Shown piece after piece: positions 23,813-35,261 of a stretch of DNA of 64,000 nt. A program made the position numbers and the translations under genes. Every line of letters begins with the position of its first letter. The first letter of the stretch is position 1. The notes beneath the pieces were generated by a model, which was not told the origin of the DNA, searched no databases, and was given only the letters and a program-made list of their open reading frames with translations. Origin of the DNA: Tetrapyrgos nigripes. Its lineage: Eukaryota > Basidiomycota > Agaricomycetes > Agaricales > Campanellaceae. The stretch is from contig JAACJM010000150.1 in NCBI GenBank assembly GCA_013368315.1, positions 124,001-188,000 of the forward strand, given 5' to 3'.

Positions 23813-26102
23813 TTAGTCAGACGTTAACGGGCGCTCATCACCATAACTTCTCTGCGCCACCTCAAGGACGGCATTCACATCCTTGGACCGAGGTACAATG
23901 TTGCATTTGAACGGAATAGGACGACTGTGCATGCGGCATCTTAGTAAGTTTAGAATGGAGGTAAAGAGTGACGACTTACACCACTGAACCCTCATCTAAA
24001 AGTTCCATAGACGAAGGAATGATTTCGGCTCCTGTTTCATCATATGCAGGTTCAATACTCGCAGCCCAAAGCAACGACGCAATGTCGATAAACAGTGATT
24101 GGTTAGCAAGATTGAGCCCACAACAGATTCTGAACCGCACAAACTGAGTATACAAGACATCCAAGCTACAGACACTGGACTTACCGTCGACCGAATCCAA
24201 ACGAAACATGTCTGTGATTGCGAGTATCTGTTGGAACGACATTGACAGCACTTGTCTTGTCCAGGAATCTCTCAGGACGGAATTCATCATGGTCAAGAAA
24301 GATAGTCGGATCGTGGTTCATTGCCCAGATGTTTTCCAAGACCAAGCTACCTTTAGGAATGAAGTATCCTTCGTAAAAGTCATCCTAGGGTCTTTTCGTA
24401 TAGCTTATTCCTACGAAAGCCAAGTGCAAGTTTGCGTACCTTCATTGCTCTCCGAGGCAGTCCTAGGGGTGCTATAGGTCTCCATCTCAATACCTCCTCA
24501 ACAATGGCCTGAATGTATGGAAGATGATCCCTATCTTCAAATGTTGGAAGCCTGTCTCGTCCCACTACGGCATCGATTTCTGCTTGAGCTTTCTCCATAA
24601 CGTTGGGGTATAATCGCATAGCGAGGATGAAAATAGTGAGTGCACCCGCGGTCTAGAATAAGTCTCAGCAAAAAAAATATATACAGTGGAATGTGAAGAA
24701 GTGATGACTAACGGTTTCAGAACCAGCCATACTAGGCACAAGAGACGATTGATGAGATTAGCGGGTCAGCTTTCACTGGCAGTAAAATACATACAACAAT
24801 GCACCTGATAACCAACTAGCCTCTGTTGTACTGAGCTGGCCTGACTTTTGCTCAAGGAGCCTTGCAGCGAAAGTTAGTTTTGCTTGTCCAGCATTCTGTT
24901 CAGAACATTGACTCAACTATGTCCATACTGTCAGGGAACGAGGATTCACGAACCACTTTGCTTTGAACTTCATCCAGAAATCCTTGGAACATAGCCGTAT
25001 CCTTGTTGTACCATTCATTCCCTTCCTTCTTCCATGGTGCCAAAGCCTCGGGCAAATATTTCATGATCGGCAAGAATTCGACGAGGTATGAACCTGGCAT
25101 ACACGCACGGGTAAGCCGGTGCATACAATCCTGGTCAGAAACACATCAATTCGCGCTCAAAAGGACAACGTCGTAGAAAACCCTGTCATAGAGCTTACAT
25201 ACATTGATTCGTGCAACCAATGGGTCATCTTTGGATTGAACGGATTCCATACCATAGAGAGCAGTTAAAATCGTTGATGCAGCTGATCTAAAACACCATT
25301 CCAGCAAGCACTTCGGGTGAGCTGATGCATTTCCACGCAAACATATATTTACCTCTCCAGATGAGCAATCCATGAATTGGGATCCTTAAGCATGCTATCG
25401 ACCAGAACGGCGGCTTCCTTCTCTTGTATAGGCTGGTATGCTTCTGAAGCACGAGTATTGAATCCTTCGTGCGTTGCCTTTCTCAGTTTTCGCAATCTTT
25501 AGCACTCAATGTTAGTCGGCCCAATCCAGCGCGTAGAAACGTTGCCACTCACAAATCTCCGTACCCACAGAGACCAATTAGCAGGCCTCTACTGAGGATT
25601 TCCCCAGCCATTATGAACCTGTAAATAGACGGTAAATGAGTTTTCGAGCCGTCTCGATATGACACTGATGGATTCTGACCGAGGGCGGTCACTGTATATC
25701 GCCGAACGACGGTCTATAGCCAATCCATGAATATTAATCCACACAGATGCCTGAACTGAACGCACCTAACAAATCCCCAGCCACTTTATGCGAATTCAGA
25801 ACGACCACTGTTTGTCCAGCAAGATTGAGCGAGAAGATGGGACCTGCGAGGATTATTAACGTTGGACTACTTTGCAATTTGAAGCTCATACCGAATTCCT
25901 CCTTCCATTCCGTGAAACGGAGGAATTGCTGAGTTCTTGGTAGCTGAAAGACATTGCCCAGGACGGGGAGACCTTTGGGTCCGGGAGGGAGGTTACGGTT
26001 CGGCTTGTAGAAGATGAATACAACCACAGTCACTAATGCAACGAGGGCAAGGGTTTTCCAAGGGTCAATAAACAAGGACTCCACGTCGAAACGGAATGGC
26101 AT
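23813..26102 (-). CDS. Cytochrome P450 monooxygenase, paralogue C
   Basis: Starts at 26102 (MPFRFDVESLFIDPWK) with anchor helix and [12 protein letters not shown]. It carries HRLTRACMPGSYLVEF, I-helix MAGSET, EVLRWRP, the segment [13 protein letters not shown] before the haem exon, and haem loop FGFGRRICCG, with an extra Cys after the haem ligand. The end is ...ERPLTSD at 23813. All exons read open. A TATA-type sequence CTATAAATAG (minus strand, about 26220-26231) lies near 120 bp upstream of the ATG. Third of the tandem minus-strand set. Confidence 0.88.
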
Positions 26103-26221
26103 AGTTGAAGTGAACTCGTCCTAACGTTCTCCACTTAAGTACGTACCGTATGTATTGCATTTGTGTTGGGAGCGAAGCTTGATCGCAGCTCGGTGAACTG
26201 TCACATGTCACGGGCGAGTCC

Positions 26222-26231
26222 TATTTATAGA
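26222..26231 (-). promoter_or_regulatory. TATA-like box upstream of P450 C
   Basis: CTATAAATAG on the minus strand, about 120 bp before the ATG at 26102. Motif and position only. Confidence 0.35.
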
Positions 26232-26284
26232 TGTTAATTTCATTTCATTTTATAGTCTAAGTCTTCCGACGACGTCACAGTCAA

Positions 26285-26443
26285 ATGACGCTTGCCCAGA
26301 CGTCCCTACTTACCCTTCTCTCTTCAACCACCATCATCCTTTCATATCTCTCCGCCCTCACTGCACCAGCATTTCCCGCACTATCAGCCACAACAAATGC
26401 TCGCATCATGGCCGCTCACAAGTTTGTAGGAGGAAGCTGGTAG
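26285..26443 (+). CDS. Possible short secreted peptide or first exon, unidentified
   Basis: A 52-codon frame starts with a hydrophobic, signal-like head (MTLAQTSLLTLLSSTTIILS) and ends ...AHKFVGGSW. Just after its stop are GT/AG pairs (gtatgtacc...; gtacattttttttt...cttatttcag at about 26683-26741). These could link it to downstream coding-like pieces such as STDGQEISRWQTRRAIK, but no single spliced model stays open. No family recognised. Confidence 0.25.
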   Translation: MTLAQTSLLTLLSSTTIILSYLSALTAPAFPALSATTNARIMAAHKFVGGSW

Positions 26444-27059
26444 ACTCAGGTATGTACCTTCTCTGAATCTCTCAACTCGAATTGTTGTCTTATGTCCCTT
26501 CCTCTGGTTTTCTTCCTATTGTCACCACATTCAATTAATGACCGCGGTGTATATCCGCCTTAATCTTCGAGGTACGTATGCGTCGAAAGCTCTCAACACA
26601 TCTATTTACTTATGCCAATGCACTCGCATAGTCCACGGACGGTCAAGAGATATCTAGGTGGCAGACTCGCAGAGCTATCAAGGTACATTTTTTTTTGTCT
26701 CTTGTAGTCGTTTAGCATGTCGCTAACTCGCTTATTTCAGTTCGTTCACGTTTGTGCTCGGGGACTTCGACGTTTGGACTTCGTGGAAGCAATAGGAGTC
26801 AGAATGCATCAGAAAACATGTACAGTACTACGAAATGGAATACAATCAGATTTATCTGGACTTATCTGACCATTTCCAGAACCACGAGAAATGGACGATG
26901 CACCTTTCTCAGCAATGACCGGAGATGACCAGAACTCTTTAATTTCTGAAAAAATCTGATATACGACAATTTTCTGACAATTTCCGAGACGAATGGCGGG
27001 CGCAGAAGCTAGATATTCCTCTGATTTCGGAAATAGTCCGAAATATAGCGGGCGTCGTT
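26444..27059. other. Unassigned stretch between P450 C and D
   Basis: Contains splice-like signals at 26683-26741 and a series of 'tctgatttcg/tttccgag'-like short repeats at 26840-27060. No supported gene. Confidence 0.3.
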
Positions 27060-27480
27060 TTTCACTGGGTTAACTCACGGATAGCTTCCTTGTCTGATAC
27101 ACCGTTCTTTCTAAACCAAAGAGACCTAACTGCGAGCCTCAATAAGAGTATGTCTATCAAAATGCAGATGAGGACTCACTTTCCAGCATTTCGTATACCA
27201 ACCTGACCTATTGCTTCGTCGCAGTGCCAGAAGGTTGAAGGAAGTGCCAGCATGGCGCGCTTGGGTCACGGTCGGAGATCTAAGGGATCTTCCTCAAATG
27301 TCGAGGTCTAATGACTGTTGGAGTTGAGCTGCATTGTAGTACTTGTTGGACTAGTAGCACGTCAAGTCACCCAAACACGAGCTGCGGTAGGTTTAACAAG
27401 TATGCATTTTGTTTCCGGTATTGTACTTGTACACCTCAACAGTATGACAGCGAGTCTTATGAGCACAAACTGGTTAGACG
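27060..27480. repeat. Remnant P450 flanking sequences
   Basis: Bases about 27060-27200 ('gatagcttccttgtctgatacaccgttc...', 'gcgagcctcaataagagtatgtctatc', 'caaaatgcagatgaggactcac') match the 5' flank of P450 D (about 30600-30715) and, inverted, that of P450 F (about 62495-62610). Bases about 27290-27480 are the third copy of the P450 spacer. They mark where a further gene unit once joined. Confidence 0.65.
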
Positions 27481-27486
27481 TTGAAC

Positions 27487-28166
27487 TCAAGAATAGCGTA
27501 GAGATATAATGCGAGCGTGAGCGGGTGACAAGAGGGCGATCAAGCCCAAAGGCTACCGATAAAAATAATTCCCTAAGAGCGAACATAAAGTAAGAACTGC
27601 ATAGGTACTAGTAAGTAAAGAAAAGCAAGTATCATAAAAAGCTCACCTCAGTCGCGTTAGGAAACAACGTCTGAGGTGGTTCGTTCTACAAGACATTATT
27701 TATGTGAGTCCATGACGATTGTGGCCCAAAATTGTACAGACAATAATCTACATAAAGTCCATCGTAGGGAGGCATCATAGAGAGCATGAGGCTCATTGTA
27801 CGAACGGAGAAAAACTGGAGGAGGACAAGTGAGCATTGTCCTGCAATGCATCAAGATGTCGAGGTGGAGTGAGCGACGCGCTACTGACAATGGGGAAGCG
27901 CAAGAAGAATCGGTCAAGCCGAGCTTGGACAATAGGATAGACGAGTTGGTTCGTCGAGTGAGTTGCAAAGGGATCGTCGACGCGTTGAATAAGGATAGCG
28001 ACGCATCGGGGCAAGATAACACTGAGGCACAACTCGGACTTGGAGTGTGTTTGCCTCGGACCTGTAAATGTCCAAGAAATATATATATATTAACGAGACT
28101 CTGTCTATAGGAGAGCAGTACTCCGCGCAAAATAGTGATAAACTGTTAACGGGCCGAACTGAATCA
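27487..28166. other. Spacer downstream of the P450 D pseudogene
   Basis: No supported gene. Overlapping frames on both strands at 27696-28130 have no recognisable motif and cover the same DNA, so most are chance. Parts near 28000-28090 ('gcatcggggcaag', 'tgcctcggacctg') match, inverted, the region downstream of P450 E at 46980-47070. Confidence 0.4.
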
Positions 28167-30333
28167 TCACCATACTTTTGTCTTCGCCGCCTCAAGCACG
28201 GCAGCCATATCCTCTGATCGAGGTACAATGTTGCATTTGAACGAGACGGGAAGACTGTGCACCCTACATGTTAGCAGTCTAGGAATTGGAGTAAATAGTG
28301 ACAACTTACACCACTATCCCGTCATCCACGCATTCTGTACGTGGTTTCATCATATGCAGATTCAATACTCGCAGCCCAAAGTAACGACGCGATATCGATA
28401 AATAACGCTTGGTTCAGCCAGATTGAGCCCAAGGCAAATTCCGAGGTCGGAAATGAGCAAGCAAGACATCTAAGCTACAGACACTGGACTTACCGTCGGC
28501 CAAATCCCAAAGAAAAATGTCCTTGATTACGGGTATCTGCTGGAACGACATCGACAGTACCTGTCTCATCCAGGAATCTCTCAGGACGGAATTCATCATG
28601 ATCAGAGAACATAGCCGGGTCGTGATTCATTGCCCAGATGTTTGCCATGACCAAGCTACCTTCAGGAATGAAGTACCCTTCATAAAAATCATCCTAGGAT
28701 CTTTTCGTATAGATATTCCTACAAATGCCAAATGCAATATACGTACCTTCATCGCTCTCCTGGGCACTCCCAAGGGTACACCAGGTCTCCATCTCAGCAC
28801 CTCCTTGACAATGGCCCGAATATATGGAAGATGATCCCTATCTTCAAAAGTTGAGAGCCTGTCTCGTCCCACTATGGCATCAATTTCTGCTTGAGCTCTT
28901 TTCATGACGTTGGGATATAATCGCATAGCCAGGATGAAAACAATGAGTGCTACCGCAGTCTAGAATGACTGTCAGCTTGAGAACAAGGATGAATACAGTG
29001 GAATATGGAAAGGTGATGACTGACAGTTTCAGCCCCAGCTGCACTACACACAAGAAATGAGATCAGCGGGGCAGCTTTCACTGGCGAAAAAACACATACA
29101 ATAGATTACCTGCCAACCAAGCAGCCTCTGTCGTGCTGAGCTGGCCTGACTTTCGTTCAATAAGAGTAGCGGCGAAGCTCGGTTTCACTTGTCCAGCACT
29201 CTGTTCAGAACAGCCAGTACGGAAACGAGTCAACAGCCAACCAGCATCCACGAACCTTGCTATGAGCTTCATCCAGCAAGGCTTTAAACATGGCAGTATC
29301 CTTTCGGAATCATTCATTCCCTTCCTTCTTCCAAGGCGCCAAAGCCTCAGGCAAATATCTCACGACTGGGAAGATTTCGACGAGGTATGTACCTGGCAGA
29401 GCTGCACGGGTAAGTCGGTGCACGAAATCCTGGTCAGACACTACATCAGTACCCTCATAAAGACAACGCCGTAGAGGACCTTGTAATAACCTTACATACA
29501 TTGATTCGGGCAACCAACGGGTCATCTTTGGGTTTAATGGATTCCATACCATAAACAGTCGTTAAAACAGTAGATGCTGCTGTTCTAAAAAACCATTTCA
29601 GCAAATACTCGGGTGAGGAGAGGCATAAAAGAATACCTACTTCTCCATATGATCATCCCATGAATTGGGATCCTTGAGCATGTTATCGACTAGAATGGCG
29701 GCTTCCTTCTCTTGTAAAGGTCGATAGACTTCTGAAGCACGAATATTGAGCCCTTCGTGCGCTGCTTTCCTCATTTTTTGCCATCTGTAGCATTCAATGT
29801 TAGTTAGCCCAATCAGACGCGTAGGTCTAGGAAAATTGCCACTCACAAATCTCCATATCTACGTAAAGAAAGCAGCAGATTTCCGCAGGAGATTTCCGTA
29901 GCCATTATGAACCTGCAAGTAGACTGTAAATAGAAGCCGACTGTATATTGCCGAGCGGCGGTCTATAACCAATCCATGAATATCAATTCAAACAGGAGTG
30001 TGAACCGAACGCACCTAACAAATCCCCAGCCACTTTGTGCGAATTTAGAACCACCAGTGTTTGTCCAGCAAGATTGAGCGAGATTATGGGACCTACGTGG
30101 ATGATGAATGTTGGATTACTTTGCAATTTGAAAGTCATACCGAATTCCTCCTACCATTCCGTAAAACGGCGGAACTGCTGAGTCTTTGGTAGCTGGAAGA
30201 CATTTCCCAGAACAGGAAGCCCTTTGGGTCCAGGAAGGAGATTGCGCTTCGCCTTGTAGAAGAGGCGAATAGCAAGCGCCACTAAGACAACGAGGACAAC
30301 GGTTTTCCAAGGGTCAACAAGTAAGGATTCCAT
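28167..30333 (-). pseudogene. Cytochrome P450, paralogue D, inactivated
   Basis: Closest in sequence to paralogue E, but with several independent lesions. The normal start is lost by a 1-base deletion (ATGCATTACATTTC for ATGCCATTCCATTTC), so the nearest ATG is 30333. Codon Lys of TEWKEEF is a stop (TAG, 30151-30153). The Trp in GNEWFRKD is a stop (TGA, 29310-29312). The acceptor before the haem-loop exon is CGG instead of CAG near 28442. An extra base near 28415 shifts ICLGLNLA. About 20 bases are missing near 28340, removing the start of the ...GAEIIPS segment. Remaining motifs ([24 protein letters not shown]) show it was a normal family member. Confidence 0.93.
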
Positions 30334-30375
30334 GTCGAAATGTAATGCATAGCTGAAGCGAAGTGGACTCGTCAT

Positions 30376-30790
30376 AAAGGAAACCCGTCTTCAAGGATTC
30401 TCCACTCAAGTACGTCTCGTGTGTATTGCATTTGCACTTGCTCAGTAAACTTCATTACAATTTTCTTGACCTGCTGATTGTCACGATGGGAACGGTTTGC
30501 TTGAACTAGGTAGGTCCTGGTAGGTCTGATGACAGTTATCATGCCACGTCGCCCAAAAAGAAGATACCAGCGGAAGCTGCAGGACGTATACATGTAGTTG
30601 ACGTATAGCTTCCTTGTCCAATACATCGTTCCTTATAAATAGACCAAAAGGTCTCTAAAGCATACCTCTGAGCCTCAGACAAGTATCTATCAGAATGCAA
30701 ATAAGGACTCACCTCCCCTCGTAAGTCGTAGAATTGGCCAGTGGCAGACGCGACGATCGAGCGCGTGCGTTGACAAAGATTTTTCCAGCA
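30376..30790. repeat. 5' flank shared by P450 D and P450 F
   Basis: Read on the minus strand, this flank matches 62400-62887 on the plus strand almost throughout: 'atctttgtcaacgcacg', 'cattctgatagatacttgtctgaggctc', 'ggtctatttataaggaac', 'atacgtcaactacatgt', 'caagcaaaccgttccc'. The spacer between the P450 and the RING gene therefore moved with the P450. Confidence 0.8.
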
Positions 30791-30864
30791 CATGTCTAGT
30801 TCATGTGCGCGTTTTGAAATTGCCTTTGCTCTGCCGCCCCCACCATCACCCTATCCCAGCCATA

Positions 30865-31778
30865 ATGCCCGCAGATCACTCAAGAACAGAAGTTGTTGAC
30901 CTCATCAGCCAGGCGAAACGTCCTGCTTCCTCCAGTTCTACTTCCAACACCCGTAATACCAAGAAACGCAAAGAAAAGGAGAACCGCCCCACCGTTACAC
31001 TTGATGTCATCGAAATATCGTCGGACGAAGATGAAGTGCCAATGCCACCACCGCAGAAGGCTCGGAAGACTCGCCATGATGATGGGCAGGTAGCAGAGTT
31101 GCAGAAGATGTTAAAGAAAGTAGAACTGGTACGTGAATATATGATATGCTCGTTAGTGACCATAGTTGGTTCTGAATTGCCTCTACAATAGGAAAAAGAA
31201 AAGCTTGAGAAGGAAAATGCTCGTTTGAAGAAGGAGGTCTCTGCTTTTAAGGCGATGGAGCAGGACGATGTGGTTCACTTGGTGCGTCTCGCTCTCAAAA
31301 CTCTACCGTTCTTTACTGAAAGAGACTTTTTGTCTTCTCTATGCCAGAACGTTGACGACCTTGAGCTGCACACCCTTTGTGATGTGTGCAGTCTAACCAT
31401 GTGGTCTCCTTATACGCGAGTCTTTTCTTTTGTCTCATCCAGTAACCCAAGTGACATCATGACTATTCCTTCATATGTACTAGTTTAACTGCGTGCGGCC
31501 ACACCTTCTGCAACGCATGCCTCGACGGGTGGTTTGACAAAGCCCTCAAGCAATGGGTAGTGCAGAACCCTCACTTCGCAAATCATCTCCGACATGCTGC
31601 TTTCTACAATTTACCTCTCCCGCAATACTGTTGCCCGAAATGCCGTGCCAAGGTCTCCACGAAGCCTACTCCGAATTTTAGCCTGAAGGGTCTTATAGAG
31701 TTGGTAGCGAAGGCTAATGGGGAGAAGAATGAGAACGAGGGCCCAGATGCCACTTTCGTTCAATACTTTGAACCATAG
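30865..31778 (+). CDS. RING-finger protein with coiled coil (probable E3 ubiquitin ligase)
   Basis: ATG 30865 opens MPADHSRTEVVDLISQAKRP. A basic NLS-like stretch (NTKKRKEKENR), a SUMO-interaction-like acidic motif (VIEISSDEDE) and a coiled coil (EKEKLEKENARLKKEVSAFK) come before the RING. The finger is CDVC at 31379-31390, then ACGHTFCNACLDGW (31488 on) and YCCPKC near 31626, a C3HC4-like pattern. The exon join inside the finger needs a GC-AG intron (31416-31483: TATAC|gcgagt...tactag|TTTAACTGC); without it the frame breaks. Stop TAG 31776-31778. The acidic hydrophobic motif suggests recognition of SUMO, but that is inference. A 5' scrap of the same gene is at 43295-43405. Confidence 0.82.
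31416..31483 (+). other. Probable GC-AG intron in the RING gene
   Basis: The donor reads C|GCGAGT and the acceptor TACTAG|TTT, length 68 bp. It is the only join found that keeps SPYT-LTACGHTFCNACL in frame. GC donors are a known minor class of spliceosomal introns. Confidence 0.6.
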
Positions 31779-33530
31779 AGTATCGTTTAAGTTTTCACTA
31801 TTGCATTTGGACATTTTACATTATTGACCTATGAATTCTGTAATCTGCTCGCTCTAGCTGTAACCCCGTATGGATAATGTACCATCTCATCCTCTTCTGT
31901 AAAACCTTCATTACAGGCTATGCATTTATCCTGACTCCGGGGATCTACACATTGCATTGCATAATATGTATGTACAATAGTACTTCATCGTATTCCATAC
32001 TATTCCTCATACCTTACGTGTAAAGCTGAAACCCGGGCACACAAAGAAACCCTCTTCTAAATCAACCTAATCGCTCGGAGTTCTCAAGATTTCGGGCACT
32101 GCCAAGGAACGAAAACGAGTCAGAGTTCGGCGCATAGGAATGGGAAAACACGCACTGAAAAATGCATAAAGCGACGACGATGAAAACACCCTCGATGTAA
32201 CACGACTATTCCATGAGCTCTGCCAACTGTGGAAACAACTCTAGCATTAACGATCAGTTTAGCACCGCCGTGGCACGAATGGCGTTTTATGTGCTGCAAT
32301 CTAGTTCCGATTCTGCTGCAGCAGTGAATAACGCGGACAGTCACAAAGACTTGAACTGTGTACCAGGCCTAGCAAGGCATGCAATGGCAGCACTGCGGTG
32401 CTTCAGTAATGTTGAGGCTGCGACAGAACTGCAAGGTGAAACGACTCGTAATGACAATGATAACCACCCAGCCAGTCCCATACGCAGTTGCAGATGGATA
32501 GGTGGCTGACTGGACAGGAACGGTTGAGAATCCATTTTGAGAAGAATAAAAATCAGAACCCAGCTTCAAAACGAATTACAACTGGCCTAGATCATCTTGA
32601 CGAAAACGAAGCAGCCCCACAGTCCCAGCAACTCCAAGATCTTCTAATTGCCCAAGCATACTGGCGAGTTTGCACTAGACTGAAAAGAGAGAAAAGAATA
32701 TTCGCAGGTAGGTTTTGGCGGCTCGAACTAATATCGACTATAGCAAAAGGCGGTAAACATAAGAAGCTGGAAATGACTGAGCAGCACTAGGTACGCACCT
32801 TAAATTAGAATAGTGGTTTTTTTTTCTGAACACAAAACAATGGTATGTCCACCGAGCCGCGAAGCAGCTCAAACGTGAAAGGTATACGTAGAGAGTCGCT
32901 GTAACAAGATACGGTATCTGAATGTTTTGGGGCGACGTTACTCAATGTGTACTTGTGAGAGATGGATTGGGTCAAGATTTGGATGCGAAGATTGAGTGGA
33001 AAGTGCCGGCGTTTGGCCAGCGTCAAAACTGGAGAACGGAAGGCCTAGCTTTCTAACATACAAAGTGCACAGAAGAGAAGTTGTGAGTCGACAGTCACAG
33101 AAGTACCCGGGGACAGCAACATCTTGAATGAAAGAACCCATACTTAGACTCAGAAAGAGCGGGGGTTGAGCTGACGGTTTATTTATATAACCGACACCTG
33201 CAGAAGCCCCTTGTGAACCACGGTTTTGCTCGATCACCTCCCTTTGCAGGACATGTGCGGGAGAGTTCAATTCCCTTCTCTTCCCGGAGCTGAAGACCAG
33301 GTATGGCTGTGCCAGCTTATCGTGATTGCCACGCGGTGACACACTGAATTTGAGTCACATCCTTGACCAACTCCTATACACAAATTTCTATGATACGCAA
33401 GTGTGGTCATGAACAAATTTGGACGACAGTTGTCGAGGGTCAGCCGGATCTCGACGACAATCGGCAATTTTTGCAGGGGCAACGCATATCACTGGTCAAC
33501 ATCTGGTGCAACTTCTTCTCTTAAACCATC
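31779..33530. other. 1.75 kb without a firm gene; two short ORFs on the plus strand
   Basis: Plus-strand frames at 32213-32509 (ATG start, MSSANCGNNSSINDQFST...) and 32488-32790 (includes QAYWRVCTRLKREKRIFAG) are adjacent and separated by a plausible gtgaaa...cgcag intron. Every join I tried gives a stop soon after, so a spliced gene is unproven. On the minus strand, GGTTATATAAATAAACC (about 33178-33194) followed by an ATG frame (MGSFIQDVAVPGYFCDCR...) could be a small gene. No families recognised. Confidence 0.3.
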
Positions 33531-34741
33531 ATGTCCGCTACAGTCTCTCCAAACGAGGACAGCTCCTCCACGACCGCTCCGCCCGTCTCCAAGATTTGTG
33601 AGTACTATCCTGACTCTCGTATTCTCTGCCTCTCGTCATCGTCGTTTCTCATGTACATGTTGGACTTTGGTGCAGTCAACGCCGAAACCGGTGGTGAAAT
33701 CGTCTTCAAATCATCGGACAGCGTCTTGTTCTACATACATTCCAAGAACCTCGAGTTCATGTCCGAAGGCTTTCCTCCAGTTGACAATATAATTCCTCCC
33801 CGGCCCGAAAACCCAGTAGTGCTCACGGAAGATTCGACCACGCTGGAGTTCTTGTTCCAGTTTACCTATCCTCGTATGCCGCCTGATTTAGACGATCTTG
33901 GTTTTGATGGGGTCATGAAGTTGGCGGAAGCTGCTGATAAGTATGGTATACACCAAGCGATGGGGTTTTGTGTACAGGAACTCAGGTATGGATGGTGAAG
34001 CTTTTCCTGACACGGCGTCGAAGTCGATTAATGGTTTATACCAGGAGGCGATTTACGCAGAGCAAAACATTCGAAATATTTATACTTGCTTGCCAGCATG
34101 GTCATGAGAAGCTCATGTACGAGCTCGCTCCTCTCCTTGTCCATAGGCCTCTTTCGCAATTTGTTCACAAGATCCCTGTAAAACTCTATGTGCCGTGGGT
34201 GCGTGTCACTCTATTCAGTTCAACGTTTCAATCGACAGCCTTCGTCTCTGCCCCTGTACTACAGAGCCTATATCACGATCAATTCCGAGAGCAGCCTCTT
34301 CCTTTACAACTAGCTGAGAAGCACCTGACGGCGACAAAACAGTTCGGCAACCTGTTGATTCCTGCAGCTTGTATGGGAGCTTGCGTTTACTCTCACCATC
34401 ATCAATTTTGGGCAAATCAAATTGAAGATTGGCGTAAAAGAACCATAGAAGAATGCTTGTCATGCTGCGCTATTGGCGCCATGATTGATAGTTCATATGC
34501 AGCTGCTCCCTCTGAAGTCCGCGGTGGCTGTTGCACGATGTACAAGCAGCTGATGGATGACCTCAAAAAAGAGTTCTCCAAAAGCTCTTCTATCATGGTG
34601 GCACCCCGAAGATTTGAAGATTTTGTGACGGAGTATCGAGAAGCACAGGTACGCTTCTTATGTCCTCTCGGCTTATATAGGATGTACTATGACAATTGAA
34701 CTTTTCCCTCCGTGTCTTTACACTGTCAGGCAAGTAATTAA
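33531..34741 (+). CDS. BTB/POZ-domain protein
   Basis: ATG 33531. Intron 1 (about 33600-33677) joins ...PPVSKIF to NAETGGEIVFKSSDSVLFYI. The BTB fold follows, with HSKNLEFMSEGFPP, TLEFLFQFTYPRMPPDL and a helical end KLAEAADKYGIHQAM. Intron 2 (33987-34043) joins to a C-terminal region holding ACQHGHEKLMYELAPLLVHR. Intron 3 leads to a tiny last exon (ASN-stop, 34739-34741). Basidiomycetes carry many such stand-alone BTB proteins with this same C-terminal half. The role is probably dimerisation or Cullin-3 adaptor-like; partner unknown. The region is intact. Confidence 0.83.
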
Positions 34742-35261
34742 AGACTCTGCGTCATGTGCCAATAAGCTTCAAGTTTGCCGACATGAATGATATCGATATG
34801 TGGATTGAGTCGTAGGTCGATTGGTGATGTGCACAGCAGGGGAGCTCTTCCGTAGTAGGTTTCTCGCGGACTCATTCTGGACTGGTTCGACACCGAAAGA
34901 AAGTGACTCGAATTTATTGTTTGGTGGATATTTATTAGTACAAGTACATCGCAGCTGTACAAAGTGTGCGATTACGAGTCCTATTTATAGGACGAGTCTT
35001 ATTGTGAGGTCAAATGGTCGCACTTATCGCATCCTGGGAAAACATATCTTATTTTGTTAACACGGCAGACTCGGCACCAAATACCTTCTCCGCAAATTCT
35101 CCGTCGAGTGACCAGAGCCTAGGATCTCTTCAGAGTCGATCGTTCAATTGATTTTGTGCAAGAGGATGAGGACTCGTACCTGCCGCTGTATACAGCGGCC
35201 TGCACTAGCATATTACTTTGAAGCAGAGCACTAATCGTCTGTCCACTCTCATCAATAATCC
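34742..35261. other. Spacer after the BTB gene
   Basis: No supported gene. At about 34978 there is an imperfect palindrome around a TATA-like core (GTCCTATTTATAGGAC). Confidence 0.4.

Noticed and set aside
27696..28130. Long overlapping ORFs on both strands (144 and 104 codons)
   Set aside because: They cover the same DNA in opposing frames, have no recognisable motif, and lie in the spacer after a dead P450.
32213..32790. Two adjacent plus-strand ORFs as one spliced gene
   Set aside because: All GT-AG joins I tried create a stop soon after the junction; kept only as a note in the spacer entry.
33178..33342. TATA-like sequence and small minus-strand ORF as a lipopeptide pheromone gene
   Set aside because: The frame lacks a C-terminal CaaX motif and any pheromone-like spacing, so the idea was dropped.
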